This document shows, one piece after another, positions 47,896 to 56,504 of a stretch of DNA of 64,000 nucleotides (position 1 is its first letter; each line of letters begins with the position of its first letter). The DNA is from Microseira wollei NIES-4236 (GTDB lineage: Bacteria; Cyanobacteriota; Cyanobacteriia; Cyanobacteriales; Aerosakkonemataceae). The notes beneath the pieces are model-generated. The model searched no databases and was not told the origin of the DNA. It saw only the letters and a program-made list of their open reading frames with translations. The translations under genes and the position numbers were made by a program. The stretch lies in contig NZ_BLAY01000018.1 in NCBI RefSeq assembly GCF_020521235.1, forward strand, positions 1 to 64,000, read 5' to 3'.

Positions 47896-49116
47896 TTAGC
47901 GATTAGCCGAGGCCAAGTTCTTTTCGTGTTCTTGTAGCCAGGATGCGGCGTCGGAATTGAAGGGCGACATAGCGCGCAAACGCTCTACAACTTCTGGCAT
48001 TATTGCTAGTACTTGGTCAACTTCTGCGTCGGTGGTGTATCGAGAAAGGGAGAAACGGATTGAACCGTGCAAGACGGAATATGGTAATCCCATTGCTCGC
48101 AATACGTGGGATGGTTCTAATGAACCGGAGGTACATGCAGAACCAGAGGAGGCGCAAATCCCGTGTTGGTTGAGGGAGAGTAAAATGGCTTCGCCTTCGA
48201 TATATTTGAAGCCGATATTGGTTGTATTGGGCAGTCTTTCTTTGGGATATCCGTTGATTTCGGTGTCGGGGATGGCGGCGAGTAAGCCTTTTTCTAAGCG
48301 ATCGCGCAACGCTTTCTCTTTCTTCACGTCGCCGATATGCTGTAGCGCCAACTCGCACGCCTTACCCAAAGCTACTAGACCCGGTACGTTCTCTGTCCCG
48401 CCTCGGCGTCCTCTCTCCTGGTGTCCGCCAATCAGGAAGGGACGGAAGCGCACGCCTTTCCGCACGTATAATGCACCAATTCCTTTAGGCGCGTGCAGTT
48501 TGTGACCGGAAAGGGTGAGCATATCGATGGTGCTGTTCTTCATGTTCAGGGGAACTTTACCCACTGCTTGCACGGCATCGACGTGGAAGATCGCGCCTTT
48601 TTCTTTGGCGATCGCGCCAATTTGTTCGACTGGGAAAATCGTCCCGGTTTCGTTATTGGCGTACATGATTGATACTAGCGCCGTACCACCTGTAATCGCA
48701 GCATCAACTTCATCTAGATCCAGGCGTCCCTGTCTATCAACAGAAAGATAGGTGACTGAATAACCCTGCTTTTCTAAAGTTTTGCAGACATTGAGAACCG
48801 CAGGATGTTCTACTTGCGTCGTAACGATTTGCTTCTTATTTGGTTGGGAAGCGATTGCGGCGCGAATTGCTGCATTATTTCCTTCGGTGCCGCAACTGGT
48901 AAAGACAATTTCTGCCGGATCTGCGTTCAATAAGATGGCAACTTGTTCTCTTGCAGTTTGGACGGCTTTTTTAACTTGTCCGCCAAAGGTGTGCATTGAG
49001 GAAGGATTGCCATAATAAGTCGTTAAAAAGGGAAGCATTGCTTCAACGACGAGAGGATCTATCTTTGTCGTTGCGTTGTTGTCTAAATAGATTGGAGTTT
49101 CCATGCTGCCACTCAT
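47896..49116 (-). CDS. nifS: Cysteine desulfurase NifS
   Basis: NifS releases sulfur from cysteine for NifU, with pyridoxal phosphate. Motifs include IYLDNNATTKIDP, the PLP Lys in TLSGHKLHAPKG and the active-site Cys loop ASSGSACTSGS. The 406-residue length is normal. The start may be ATG 49116 or the ATG at 49104; neither has a good ribosome site. It lies between fdxN and nifU in the order typical of cyanobacteria. Confidence 0.97.
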   Translation of the reverse strand: MSGSMETPIYLDNNATTKIDPLVVEAMLPFLTTYYGNPSSMHTFGGQVKKAVQTAREQVAILLNADPAEIVFTSCGTEGNNAAIRAAIASQPNKKQIVTTQVEHPAVLNVCKTLEKQGYSVTYLSVDRQGRLDLDEVDAAITGGTALVSIMYANNETGTIFPVEQIGAIAKEKGAIFHVDAVQAVGKVPLNMKNSTIDMLTLSGHKLHAPKGIGALYVRKGVRFRPFLIGGHQERGRRGGTENVPGLVALGKACELALQHIGDVKKEKALRDRLEKGLLAAIPDTEINGYPKERLPNTTNIGFKYIEGEAILLSLNQHGICASSGSACTSGSLEPSHVLRAMGLPYSVLHGSIRFSLSRYTTDAEVDQVLAIMPEVVERLRAMSPFNSDAASWLQEHEKNLASANR

Positions 49117-49176
49117 TGACTTGACATTGGCAGGAATTTAAGGTTAATATCAGCATCTGAAGAAGCGGCTTACCTT

Positions 49177-49292
49177 AAATCCCTATCAGGGATTGAAACT
49201 GCATAGTGGAAGGATTGCCGTAAGACTGAGTCCAGCTTCTCAAACTCAGTTAGCGAATGTTCTTAATTAAAATCCCTATCAGGGATCGTAAT
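49177..49292 (+). repeat. Pair of CRISPR-repeat-like sequences between nifS and fdxN
   Basis: AAATCCCTATCAGGGATTGA and the next three bases (49177-49199) match the last 23 bases of the big array's repeat (crRNA sense) at all but one base. A second partial copy (AAATCCCTATCAGGGAT) lies 94 bp on at about 49271 and forms the end of fdxN, supplying its stop codon. Between them is a 71-bp stretch with no gene. It may be a CRISPR relic or an insertion of repeat DNA. Confidence 0.65.
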
Positions 49293-49632
49293 GAATGACA
49301 CTTTTCAGTTTTTGAGAATAGGCGTCAAACCACCTTTCCCAATATTTGGGTTGTTTGGTACTATTCAATTTTTCTACTAAGCGGTTGTAGGTGTTGAACC
49401 AAGAGTCCCAGTAATCACCGCTAGAAATGGAAGAGACGGGACTTAAACGAGCAATACCGTTATTTGTGGGGCAAACAGCCTGACATTGAGGTACTCGGTA
49501 AAAACCAGCGCAGCCGTTGCAGAGTTTGGGATTAATCCAGAGGGTATCTCCATCTTTGGTAATTGCGCCCGTGGGGCATTGAGATAAACAGCGATCGCAC
49601 CCAATACAACTGCTAGTAATCGTGTAAGTCAT
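49279..49632 (-). CDS. fdxN: Nif-associated 4Fe-4S ferredoxin FdxN
   Basis: The 117-residue ferredoxin has CIGCDRCLSQCP near the N-terminus and CNGCAGFYRVPQCQAVCP later, giving two [4Fe-4S] clusters, the second with an insert. FdxN-type ferredoxins act with NifB. GGAGGAGG stands before the ATG. The gene is intact, without the excisable element seen in Anabaena. Its last codons and stop come from a CRISPR-repeat-like sequence. It lies between nifB and nifS. Confidence 0.95.
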   Translation of the reverse strand: MTYTITSSCIGCDRCLSQCPTGAITKDGDTLWINPKLCNGCAGFYRVPQCQAVCPTNNGIARLSPVSSISSGDYWDSWFNTYNRLVEKLNSTKQPKYWERWFDAYSQKLKSVIHYDP

Positions 49633-49674
49633 CGCCTCCTCCTTTATTAGCGATTAGCGATTAGCCATTAGCCA

Positions 49675-51129
49675 TTAGCCATTAGCACTTATCCATTTTT
49701 GATAGAACTCCAGTGCCACCTTGTCGATTAAATCGTAGGCTTCTACTGGTTCAATTCCGGCTTTTTGCAAGCTTTCTTGCGGACAGTGACCGATCTTAGA
49801 AACCAAAACGGCTTTGCAATCTTCCAGCATCTTTAACATGCCGTCGAGGGATTCTTCCTCGCCAAAACCACCTTGGCAGTATTGGTCTACTTTGCGGTGT
49901 CCAACAAACTTGGCTTGGGTCCCGTCAACTTCAAAGATTTGGAATTCGCGGGCATGACCAAAGTGTTGGTTAACCATTCCACCACCTTTAGTTGCCACCG
50001 CCACGAGGATCTTGGGCGCATTGGCAGCTTTCTTCGCAGCAATTCTGGCATCTTTAGCTGCCTTTTGTTCTTCGCGTACTTTAGCGATTTGAGCGTGGAC
50101 TTCTTGACGCTTCTCGATGTCGTATTCCGGCGTCATTTCCAAGAAGTTCTCTTTGGTGAATTCTTGAGAACGGTCTTCGCCCAACAATCCTACTGCGTCG
50201 GCGCGGCACTGACGGCAGTGGCGCATCATCTTCATATTGCCGGAGCAATTATCTTGCAGTGCCTTGAGTTCTTTGGGTGTGGGACCGCGCTGTCCGTTTA
50301 AACCAAAGTAGGTGCCGTGTTCCGGTGCAGAAATTAGCGGCATGATGTTGTGCAGGAATGCACCATTGTCGCGAATCACCTTATCGACTTCGACTAGGTG
50401 TTCGTCGTTGATGCCGGGAATCATCACCGAGTTGACTTTGCACAGGATATCGGCTTCTCTGAGGGCTTGCAAGCCTTCCATTTGCTTCTCGTGCAGGATC
50501 TTGACCCCTTCGATGCCTCTGTAGCGCTTGCGCTTGTAGTGAACCCAGGGATAAATCTTGGCGCCGACTTCTGGGTCAACCATATTAATAGTGATGGTGA
50601 CGTGATCGACGTTGAGTTGTTTAATCTTATCAACGTGTTCCGTCAGCATCAAACCGTTGGTTGACAAGCACAGCTTGATATCCGGGGCTTTGTCTGCAAT
50701 TAGTTCAAAGGTGCGGAAGGTTTTTTCCGGGTTGGCTAGCGGGTCCCCAGGACCAGCAATTCCCAAAACTGTCATTTGGGGAATTTTACTCGCCACCACC
50801 AGCACCTTGTGCGCTGCTTCTTCTGGAGTTAGCAGTTCGCTGACGACGCCCGGGCGACTTTCGTTAGCACAGTCGTATTTGCGGTTGCAGTAGTTGCACT
50901 GGATGTTGCAAGCGGGAGCAACTGCAACGTGCATCCGGGCGTAGTGGTGATGCGCTTCCTCGCTGTAGCAGGGGTGCTTTTCAATCCGCTGTTTGAGTTT
51001 TTCATCCAGCGATGGTTCCGTTGAGGAAGTGGAACTACAGCCGCAGCCACCTGATTTTTTGGCAGCCGCAGGTGCTTTGGTGTCTGCTACTGCTTCCTTT
51101 GTTGTAAGTAGTTCAGTGGTTGGTGACAT
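49675..51129 (-). CDS. nifB: NifB, radical SAM NifB-co synthase
   Basis: NifB builds the [8Fe-9S-C] core of FeMo-cofactor. The radical SAM triad is [14 protein letters not shown], about residues 74-87. The CxxC-type ligands for accessory clusters are present ([11 protein letters not shown]). A C-terminal NifX/NafY-like domain starts near residue 375 ([20 protein letters not shown]). An N-terminal Cys-rich piece (GGCGCSS) is typical of cyanobacterial NifB. At 484 residues it is complete. It is the first gene of the minus-strand nif run, about 300 bp from a conserved promoter module. Confidence 0.98.
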   Translation of the reverse strand: MSPTTELLTTKEAVADTKAPAAAKKSGGCGCSSTSSTEPSLDEKLKQRIEKHPCYSEEAHHHYARMHVAVAPACNIQCNYCNRKYDCANESRPGVVSELLTPEEAAHKVLVVASKIPQMTVLGIAGPGDPLANPEKTFRTFELIADKAPDIKLCLSTNGLMLTEHVDKIKQLNVDHVTITINMVDPEVGAKIYPWVHYKRKRYRGIEGVKILHEKQMEGLQALREADILCKVNSVMIPGINDEHLVEVDKVIRDNGAFLHNIMPLISAPEHGTYFGLNGQRGPTPKELKALQDNCSGNMKMMRHCRQCRADAVGLLGEDRSQEFTKENFLEMTPEYDIEKRQEVHAQIAKVREEQKAAKDARIAAKKAANAPKILVAVATKGGGMVNQHFGHAREFQIFEVDGTQAKFVGHRKVDQYCQGGFGEEESLDGMLKMLEDCKAVLVSKIGHCPQESLQKAGIEPVEAYDLIDKVALEFYQKWISANG

Positions 51130-51259
51130 TGAAATTCCGTGGTTAAAAAACTAGCCGTTACCGAAAAACCGAAAAGATGCGTTTCAACCTTCGTCAATAC
51201 ACTCGTTTCAGCAATTCTTAGACTTTTTGCAAAACTCCTCTTGCTGACTATCTCCTAAA

Positions 51260-51324
51260 GCAGGCGAGACGCCTACCCCACAAGAATTTTTTTAGCTTTG
51301 TGGGGTGGGCATCCTGCCCGCCCC
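51260..51324. repeat. Single copy of the CCCACCCCACAAGA-type palindrome in the nifB leader
   Basis: CCTACCCCACAA and TTTGTGGGGTGGG form a stem, flanked by GCAGGCGAGACG and GCATCCTGCCCGCC. It is a diverged relative of the six-copy array at 15441-15766. It lies between the nifB promoter and the nifB start, so it would be in the transcript. Confidence 0.75.
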
Positions 51325-51435
51325 AGGGATTTTTGCACGAGGTTTTTTGTCTGCTGAATTTCTAGTGCGTGACGTTATGGGAAATTTATAACAGCAGTTC
51401 CTTGGCGAACAATTCTATTGAGCCCAGATTCAGAT

Positions 51436-51580
51436 TTATTGGATTAATTAGTTTTGTACTCAAGCCCTCAAACCCTTTTCAGAGCAACCTGAAAAATTTT
51501 TTTTGGGGTAGGGGTCCTAGTATTTCTTGGCTAGGGTACGAGTATTTCTGGTCTAGGGGTGCTGGAATTTTTGTACTCAA
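51436..51580 (-). promoter_or_regulatory. Conserved nif module for nifB
   Basis: Read on the minus strand: TTGAGTAC begins at 51580, then AAATTC/AAATAC repeats start at 51570, 51547 and 51525 (spacing 23 and 22), each with a C-rich tail such as ACCCCTACCCC. A second TTGAGTAC begins at 51463, exactly 62 bp after the third repeat, followed after 16 bp by CAATAA (51441-51436). The sequence from the box through AATAAATCTGAAT is almost the same as at fdxB. An outer TTGAGTAC lies at 51654-51647 with an inverted partner GCACTCAA at 51638. Confidence 0.88.
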
Positions 51581-51852
51581 GGTAAAAGCCTCTCTGGGAC
51601 TGGATTTGAAGGCTGCCCAGACTGCTTTTTTTGAGTGCCGCGCCCTGTACTCAAAAGGAGATATGGAGTTGAAAAAACTGGAGTAGGGGCGAAACATAAG
51701 GGCGAAACTTACTGTCTTCGCCCTTCCTTCCGTCGGCTACCCCAGCGCGACCACGGAATTTCATTCTGTATCTAAAATAGCACTTTTTTTTAAACGGTAG
51801 CAATCGAAACAAAATTTGTTAAGCTAAAAACTGGAAAGGGAAAAAACGGGGC

Positions 51853-52068
51853 TTGAGTACAAACCGATCCTATATATAGTACTCAGCATAAATGGCTTCA
51901 AACCCGCATCAAGAGGGGATTGTTTTGAGTACAAAAATACAAGTCCCCCCTGCCGGAAATACTTGTGCCATACCCCAGAAATACCAGTACCCCTACCCCA
52001 AAATTATTTTTCAATCTCGATTCTAGGGCGATCGCCAGCCTTGAGTACAAATCTAATAACTCTAATTA
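51853..52068 (+). promoter_or_regulatory. Conserved nif module for nifP
   Basis: TTGAGTAC at 51925 is followed ten bases on by AAATAC repeats at 51935, 51957 and 51979 (22-bp period), with tails such as CCAGTACCCCTACCCC. The second TTGAGTAC is at 52041, 62 bp after the third repeat, with TAATTA at 52063-52068 after a 16-bp spacer. An outer TTGAGTAC (51853) faces GTACTCAG (51879). The arrangement mirrors the nifB module on the other strand; about 350 bp separates the two inner upstream boxes. Confidence 0.88.
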
Positions 52069-52155
52069 ATCAAATCTGCACGGGGTGAAACGCCGGGGCA
52101 AAAGGCATTTGTTATAAGCATTTGAAAGTGTTTGTTGCTTTTCCCCCCCAAGCTA

Positions 52156-52959
52156 ATGCTACAAATTTTCACTTCACCACCGACTAGCAAAACCTCTGCA
52201 TACCAGGGGGAACCCAGCCTCAGACCGGAGGAGCCGCCTCCTGCTCCTCGTTCCCAGGCTCAGCCTGGGAACGAGATCCTAGAGGCTCTGCCTCGCTTAA
52301 GTAAGTGCGATTCCATCTGGCAAACGGTTCTAGAAGACTTTCGCATTATTTTTGAGCGCGACCCCGCCGCCCGTAACTGGTTGGAAGTGCTGTTATGCTA
52401 TCCGGGTTTTCACGCCATCTGCTTGAATCGCTTTGCCCATTGGTTGTACGTCCGCAAGGTTAGTGTCATCCCGCGCCTGATTTCTCACATTGGGCGGCTG
52501 TTAACCGGGATTGAAATTCACCCAGGGGCTACGATTGGCAAGGGCGTGTTTATCGACCACGGGATGGGCGTCGTGATTGGCGAAACTGCCATTGTGGGAG
52601 ATTATGCGCTGATTTATCAGGGCGTTACTCTGGGCGGGACGGGCAAAGAAACGGGTAAGCGCCATCCCACGTTAGGGAAAAATGTCGTTGTGGGCGCGGG
52701 TGCGAAGGTATTGGGCAATATTTCAATTGGCAATAACGTCCGCATCGGTGCTGGTTCTATTGTGCTGCGGGGAGTGCCTTCTGACTGTACAGTTGTTGGC
52801 GTACCGGGGCGGATCGTTTCTAAGCAGGGTATAGGTTGTCCCTTGGAACACGCACAATTACCCGATACCCAAGCATCGGTAATTCGGTCCCTGTGGGATC
52901 GGATCGAGAAACTCGAACAACAACTCCAGGACTTACGCAAAGAAACCAGGTTGCTATGA
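52156..52959 (+). CDS. nifP: Serine O-acetyltransferase of the nif cluster (NifP/CysE)
   Basis: This enzyme makes O-acetylserine for cysteine, feeding NifS. The core has FRIIFERDPAARNW, FHAICLNRFAHWLY, and a left-handed hexapeptide helix (GIEIHPGATIGKGVFIDHGM, VVIGETAIVGD, GGTGKETGKRHPTLG). The N-terminal ~45 residues are unusual: PRSQAQPGNEILEALPRLS is coded by a widespread palindromic repeat (CGTTCCCAGGCTCAGCCTGG). The C-terminal QDLRKETRLL is coded by a MITE-like end. I chose ATG 52156; a TTG at 52132 is possible. It is the first gene after a nif module. Confidence 0.92.
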   Translation: MLQIFTSPPTSKTSAYQGEPSLRPEEPPPAPRSQAQPGNEILEALPRLSKCDSIWQTVLEDFRIIFERDPAARNWLEVLLCYPGFHAICLNRFAHWLYVRKVSVIPRLISHIGRLLTGIEIHPGATIGKGVFIDHGMGVVIGETAIVGDYALIYQGVTLGGTGKETGKRHPTLGKNVVVGAGAKVLGNISIGNNVRIGAGSIVLRGVPSDCTVVGVPGRIVSKQGIGCPLEHAQLPDTQASVIRSLWDRIEKLEQQLQDLRKETRLL

Positions 52960-53012
52960 AAAACCCGGTTTCTAGGAGCGAGTCCTTTCCCTACAGCAAA
53001 ATTCTTAGGAAC

Positions 53013-53267
53013 ATGTCTAAATTCCCTCCTCCAGACGCCTTAAAGGGTCAAGTTGTCCAAATTTCCCGACTCGACCGCTGGCAAGTTTATCGCCGCCTGC
53101 AAGAACTAACCATTCCCTGTTGCTGTCCGAATGATGGTTCCCTGCGCGTCGATGTTAATAACAGTATTGATGCCGTTCTAGTCCGCAGTACCGTGTTACA
53201 GTTTATCGCTTCTCGGTCTGAATTAATCGATTGGCTGGAACGGTGTTGGAAATTCGGAAATTGGTAA
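53013..53267 (+). CDS. Small conserved protein after nifP (Asr1405-like)
   Basis: The 84-residue product (MSKFPPPDALKGQVVQISRL, then QVYRRLQELTIPCCCPNDGS and VLQFIASRSELIDWLERCW) resembles small proteins seen next to nifP in other cyanobacteria, such as the Anabaena asr1405 position; function unknown. It has a CCCP cluster. The ATG at 53013 follows AGGA closely. The frame extends to 52836, but that part lies within nifP and the MITE-like repeat and is not real. Confidence 0.75.
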   Translation: MSKFPPPDALKGQVVQISRLDRWQVYRRLQELTIPCCCPNDGSLRVDVNNSIDAVLVRSTVLQFIASRSELIDWLERCWKFGNW

Positions 53268-53395
53268 TGGCTAATGGCTAATGGCTAATGGCTAATGGTT
53301 AATGGCTAATGGCTAATGGCTAATGGTTAATGGCAAGGCTTTAATCAAAACTATTAGCAATTAGCAATTAGCAATTAGCAATCACCAATTACCAA
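53263..53395. repeat. STRR heptamer arrays before the dps-like gene
   Basis: TAATGGC units (53263-53335) and CAATTAG units (53355-53385) fill the gap, in partly complementary halves. No coding frame is supported. Confidence 0.85.
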
Positions 53396-53425
53396 GCTCG
53401 CAAAGTTGTATTTAGGAGTGAATTA

Positions 53426-53956
53426 ATGACAGAAGTTACCGTTAAACAATCCTTCGGACAAGTCCAAGAAAATCCCGTCGGTTTAGGACAGGAAGTTACC
53501 GTTCCGGTGACGGAAGGATTGAATATTGCCCTGGCGAGTTTTCAAGCGCTTTACCTGCAATACCAAAAACATCACTTTGTAGTAGAAGGCGCAGAATTTT
53601 ACGATCTGCATCAGTTTTTCCAAGACAGCTATACAGCAGTCCAAGGTCACGTCCACGACATTGGGGAACGCTTGAATGGTCTGGGGGGAACTCCTGTAGC
53701 CAGCTTTGCCAAATTAGCCGAATTGTGTTGTTTTAGCCCAGAAGATGAGGGGATTTTTAATGCCCGGACAATGGTAGAACACAATTTGCAAGCCGAACGG
53801 GCAGTTATCGATATAATTCGCCGTCAAGCAGCGCAAGCAGAAAGTATCGGCGATCGCGGGACTCGTTACCTGTACGAACAAATTCTTCTAGCCACCGAAG
53901 ATCGAGCTTTTCATCTGGCTCACTTCCTGGCTGAAGATAGCCTGAAGACATTTTAA
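53426..53956 (+). CDS. Dps/ferritin-like protein
   Basis: The 176-residue protein fits the Dps family, four-helix-bundle proteins that oxidise and store iron and protect against peroxide. The ferroxidase signature is visible: [19 protein letters not shown], then [15 protein letters not shown]. The N-terminal ~25 residues are an extension without helix. GGAG stands before the ATG. Its place in the nifP-nifV group suggests iron supply or oxidant protection for nitrogenase. It is not a bacterioferritin; no heme Met motif is seen. Confidence 0.9.
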   Translation: MTEVTVKQSFGQVQENPVGLGQEVTVPVTEGLNIALASFQALYLQYQKHHFVVEGAEFYDLHQFFQDSYTAVQGHVHDIGERLNGLGGTPVASFAKLAELCCFSPEDEGIFNARTMVEHNLQAERAVIDIIRRQAAQAESIGDRGTRYLYEQILLATEDRAFHLAHFLAEDSLKTF

Positions 53957-54148
53957 ATTTGAGATGGCAGATTGCAGATTGCAGATTTAGTTTGAATTTA
54001 AATCTGAAATCTCAAATCTGAAATCAGGTTAAATCTGAAATCTCAAATCTCAAATCTGAAATCAGGTTAAATCTGAAATCTCAAATCTCAAATCTGAAAT
54101 CATCTCAAATCTGCAATCTCTCATCTAAAATCGGTTGAAGGTAGTGTC
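53957..54148. repeat. AAATCTGAAATCTC tandem repeats
   Basis: Between the dps-like gene and the DUF2949 gene, units of AAATCTGAAATCTC and related forms recur, with AGGTT joints at about 54023 and 54065. A loosely similar AATCTGCAATCT run lies at 415-445. No gene. Confidence 0.8.
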
Positions 54149-54403
54149 ATGGAATCCAGTAAAAAAATGAGCGAATTCATCAACTTTTTACAAAACGATC
54201 TGGCGATTTCCAGTTCAGCGATCGCCGTGGCACTCCGCAACCGCAAACAAGGCGATGAACCTTTACCAATGGTGCTGTGGCAATACGGTCTAGTTTCCCT
54301 AGAACAGCTTACCGCAATTTACGATTGGTTAGACAGTCGCACTCAGTTTCAAGCTGCTAATTGGTTATTATCCGGGCAACTGGAACGCTTCGCACAAGTA
54401 TGA
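54149..54403 (+). CDS. DUF2949-family protein (Asr1406-like)
   Basis: The 84-residue sequence (EFINFLQNDLAISSSAIAVA, then PLPMVLWQYGLVSLEQLTAI) fits DUF2949, a cyanobacterial family of unknown function often found near nifV. The pattern looks like a short helical domain. AGG stands before the ATG. It lies between the dps-like gene and nifV on the same strand. Confidence 0.85.
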   Translation: MESSKKMSEFINFLQNDLAISSSAIAVALRNRKQGDEPLPMVLWQYGLVSLEQLTAIYDWLDSRTQFQAANWLLSGQLERFAQV

Positions 54404-54593
54404 TTTCGTTTTGTTGAGTTTTGAGTTGAAGGGTAAAAAGTTCTTAACTCAAAACCCAAAATGACGGTTCCAGGCTCTACGTTTAGTAATCAGTGGTCAG
54501 CGATCAGCGATCGGTAGTAAGTAAAAAAAACAACTAACAACTGATAGCAAAAAACTGACAACCGATAACTAACAACTTTACGAGGTAAGTGCA

Positions 54594-55727
54594 GTGAATC
54601 GCGTCCAAATCAACGATACAACACTTCGGGATGGGGAACAGGCAGCAGGTGTTGCTTTTACCCCAGAAGAAAAAATTGCGATCGCCACCTTTTTAGACGC
54701 CATCGGGGTACCGGAATTGGAAATCGGCATTCCCGCAATGGGAGTGGAAGAACGACAAGCGATCGCTCGCGTTATAGATTTAGGTTTGCAAGCTGAACTC
54801 CTGGGATGGAATCGTGCGGTTATTAGCGATGTGCAAGCGTCCATAGCAGCAGGTTTAAAGCGAGTCCATATCTCTGTCCCCGTCTCTGAAATTCAAATTC
54901 AAGCTAAATTTCAGGGAAGGTGGCGCACCATGTTTTCTAAGCTACAAGAAACTGTCAGTTTCGCCAAAGATAAAGGTTTATACGTATCCGTTGGCGGCGA
55001 AGATTCTTCTAGAGCTGATGAAAATTTTCTGGTAGAAGTGGCGTTATACGCTCAAGAATTGGGCGCATCTCGGTTTCGCTTCTGCGACACCGTGGGAATT
55101 TTAGATCCTTTTACTACCTACGAAAAAGTTAGCCAATTGGTTTCGATTTTGTCGATTCCGATTGAAATGCACACCCATAACGATTTGGGGATGGCGACGG
55201 CGAATGCGATCGCCGGGATTCGCGCCGGTGCCAAATCAGTTAATACCACCGTCAACGGATTGGGCGAACGCGCTGGTAACGCCCCTTTAGAAGAAGTGGT
55301 GATGGCACTTAAACGAGTTTACTCCCTCGATTTGGGTATCGATACCCGTCAATTCCGGCATCTTTCTCAAATCGTAGCGAAAGCATCTAACAGTTTCATC
55401 CCGCCTTGGAAAGCAATTGTCGGCGAAAATACCTTCGCTCACGAATCAGGTATCCACGCTCACGGCATTTTACAAAATCCTGCTACTTATGAACCTTTTT
55501 CCCCAGAAGAAGTAGGCTGGAAGCGGCGTTTAGTTGTGGGTAAACATTCAGGGAAGCATCTACTATCCGACTTGCTAAAACAACACGGGATCTTTCTCGA
55601 TCCTGAAGAAATTCAGTTAATTTTGGAGCAGGTGCGGAATTTATCGGTAAAAGTAAAGCGCAGTTTAACTGAACAAGAACTGATCGATTTAGTCAACAAC
55701 CGGAGGGTAGCTCATGGAGTCAGATGA
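54594..55727 (+). CDS. nifV: Homocitrate synthase NifV
   Basis: NifV condenses acetyl-CoA and 2-oxoglutarate to homocitrate, the organic part of FeMo-cofactor. Motifs: [17 protein letters not shown], then [16 protein letters not shown] and the [17 protein letters not shown] segment, plus [10 protein letters not shown]. The 377-residue length is normal. The start is GTG with GAGG eight bases upstream. The end overlaps nifZ by 14 bases, so the two are translated together. Confidence 0.97.
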   Translation: MNRVQINDTTLRDGEQAAGVAFTPEEKIAIATFLDAIGVPELEIGIPAMGVEERQAIARVIDLGLQAELLGWNRAVISDVQASIAAGLKRVHISVPVSEIQIQAKFQGRWRTMFSKLQETVSFAKDKGLYVSVGGEDSSRADENFLVEVALYAQELGASRFRFCDTVGILDPFTTYEKVSQLVSILSIPIEMHTHNDLGMATANAIAGIRAGAKSVNTTVNGLGERAGNAPLEEVVMALKRVYSLDLGIDTRQFRHLSQIVAKASNSFIPPWKAIVGENTFAHESGIHAHGILQNPATYEPFSPEEVGWKRRLVVGKHSGKHLLSDLLKQHGIFLDPEEIQLILEQVRNLSVKVKRSLTEQELIDLVNNRRVAHGVR

Positions 55728-55980
55728 AATTGAAATCGCCGAACCACCCGTGTTTGAAATGGAACAAAAAGTCCGGTTGCGGAAACTAATTCGCAATGAT
55801 GGCACTTTTCCCGGTATCGATATCGGCACACCGCTCGCTAAAAAGGGCGATGTCGGCTATGTAGTTGGCATTGGCACTTATTTACAAATGTACTATATCT
55901 ATGCGGTGCATTTCTTAGAAAAGGGCGTGGTTATCGGTTGTCGCAAAAAAGAATTAGAACCCGTGGAGGAAGCCTCATGA
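55714..55980 (+). CDS. nifZ: NifZ
   Basis: NifZ helps mature the P-cluster of the MoFe protein. The 88-residue protein has the NifZ core [16 protein letters not shown], then [20 protein letters not shown]. It starts inside the end of nifV (GGAGG ahead of the ATG) and its stop overlaps the nifT start (ATGA). Confidence 0.95.
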   Translation: MESDEIEIAEPPVFEMEQKVRLRKLIRNDGTFPGIDIGTPLAKKGDVGYVVGIGTYLQMYYIYAVHFLEKGVVIGCRKKELEPVEEAS

Positions 55981-56180
55981 AAGTTATGTTACGCCGCAAC
56001 AACGCCGGACACTTAACCGTCTATGTCGCCAAAAAAGACTTAGAAGAGGAAGTGGTTAGCGAAAAAGAAGGCCCCGAAGGAAAAATCTTCGTTCTCGCCA
56101 ATGGATGGGAAATGATTTTTCCCGACCTGTCCGAACCTTTTCAACTTCCTCTCACGGTTGAAGGTAAGCGAATTGCTTAA
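55977..56180 (+). CDS. nifT: NifT
   Basis: The 67-residue protein ([20 protein letters not shown], then GWEMIFPDLSEPFQLPLTV) is NifT/FixU, a small nif protein of uncertain role. It starts within the nifZ stop (ATGA), with GGAGG upstream. The longer frame from 55938 is the nifZ region read in another frame. Confidence 0.95.
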   Translation: MKVMLRRNNAGHLTVYVAKKDLEEEVVSEKEGPEGKIFVLANGWEMIFPDLSEPFQLPLTVEGKRIA

Positions 56181-56504
56181 TTGCAAGCTTGCTAATTGCT
56201 CGCTTGCTAATTGCTAATTGCTAATTGGTAATGGTTAAGAGGGTTGGCGCAGAGCAAGAAACCTGGTTTTTTCCATAAACCGGGTTTCTGGGAAAGCTTA
56301 TCCCCACTTATATCATTGACCGTTGCATCGGAATTACGACCTGTAGGGGCTTTTCTTGCAATTAGCAATTAGCAATTAGCAATTACCAATTAGCAATTAC
56401 CAATTACCAAGAAAGGCCAATCATTCCGATGCAACCGGATTTCATATTACTCGAACTTTGCATCTGCATCCAATACCTATGATTTTTCAACGAGGAACCA
56501 AATT
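56181..56504. other. Repeat-rich spacer after nifT
   Basis: The gap holds GCTAATT heptamers (about 56188-56230 and 56355-56410) and a decayed MITE-like arm pair (56262-56290). No gene or clear terminator is seen. Confidence 0.6.

Noticed and set aside
49177-49292. The ATCCCTATCAGGGAT palindrome considered only as a terminator
   Set aside because: There is no T-run, and the match to the CRISPR repeat extends beyond the hairpin; kept as a CRISPR-like relic.
51369-51697. Short frames on both strands in the nifB-nifP spacer
   Set aside because: They run through the conserved regulatory module and have no protein features.
52836-53012. N-terminal extension of the small gene after nifP
   Set aside because: It overlaps nifP and a repeat; the start at 53013 gives the expected small protein.
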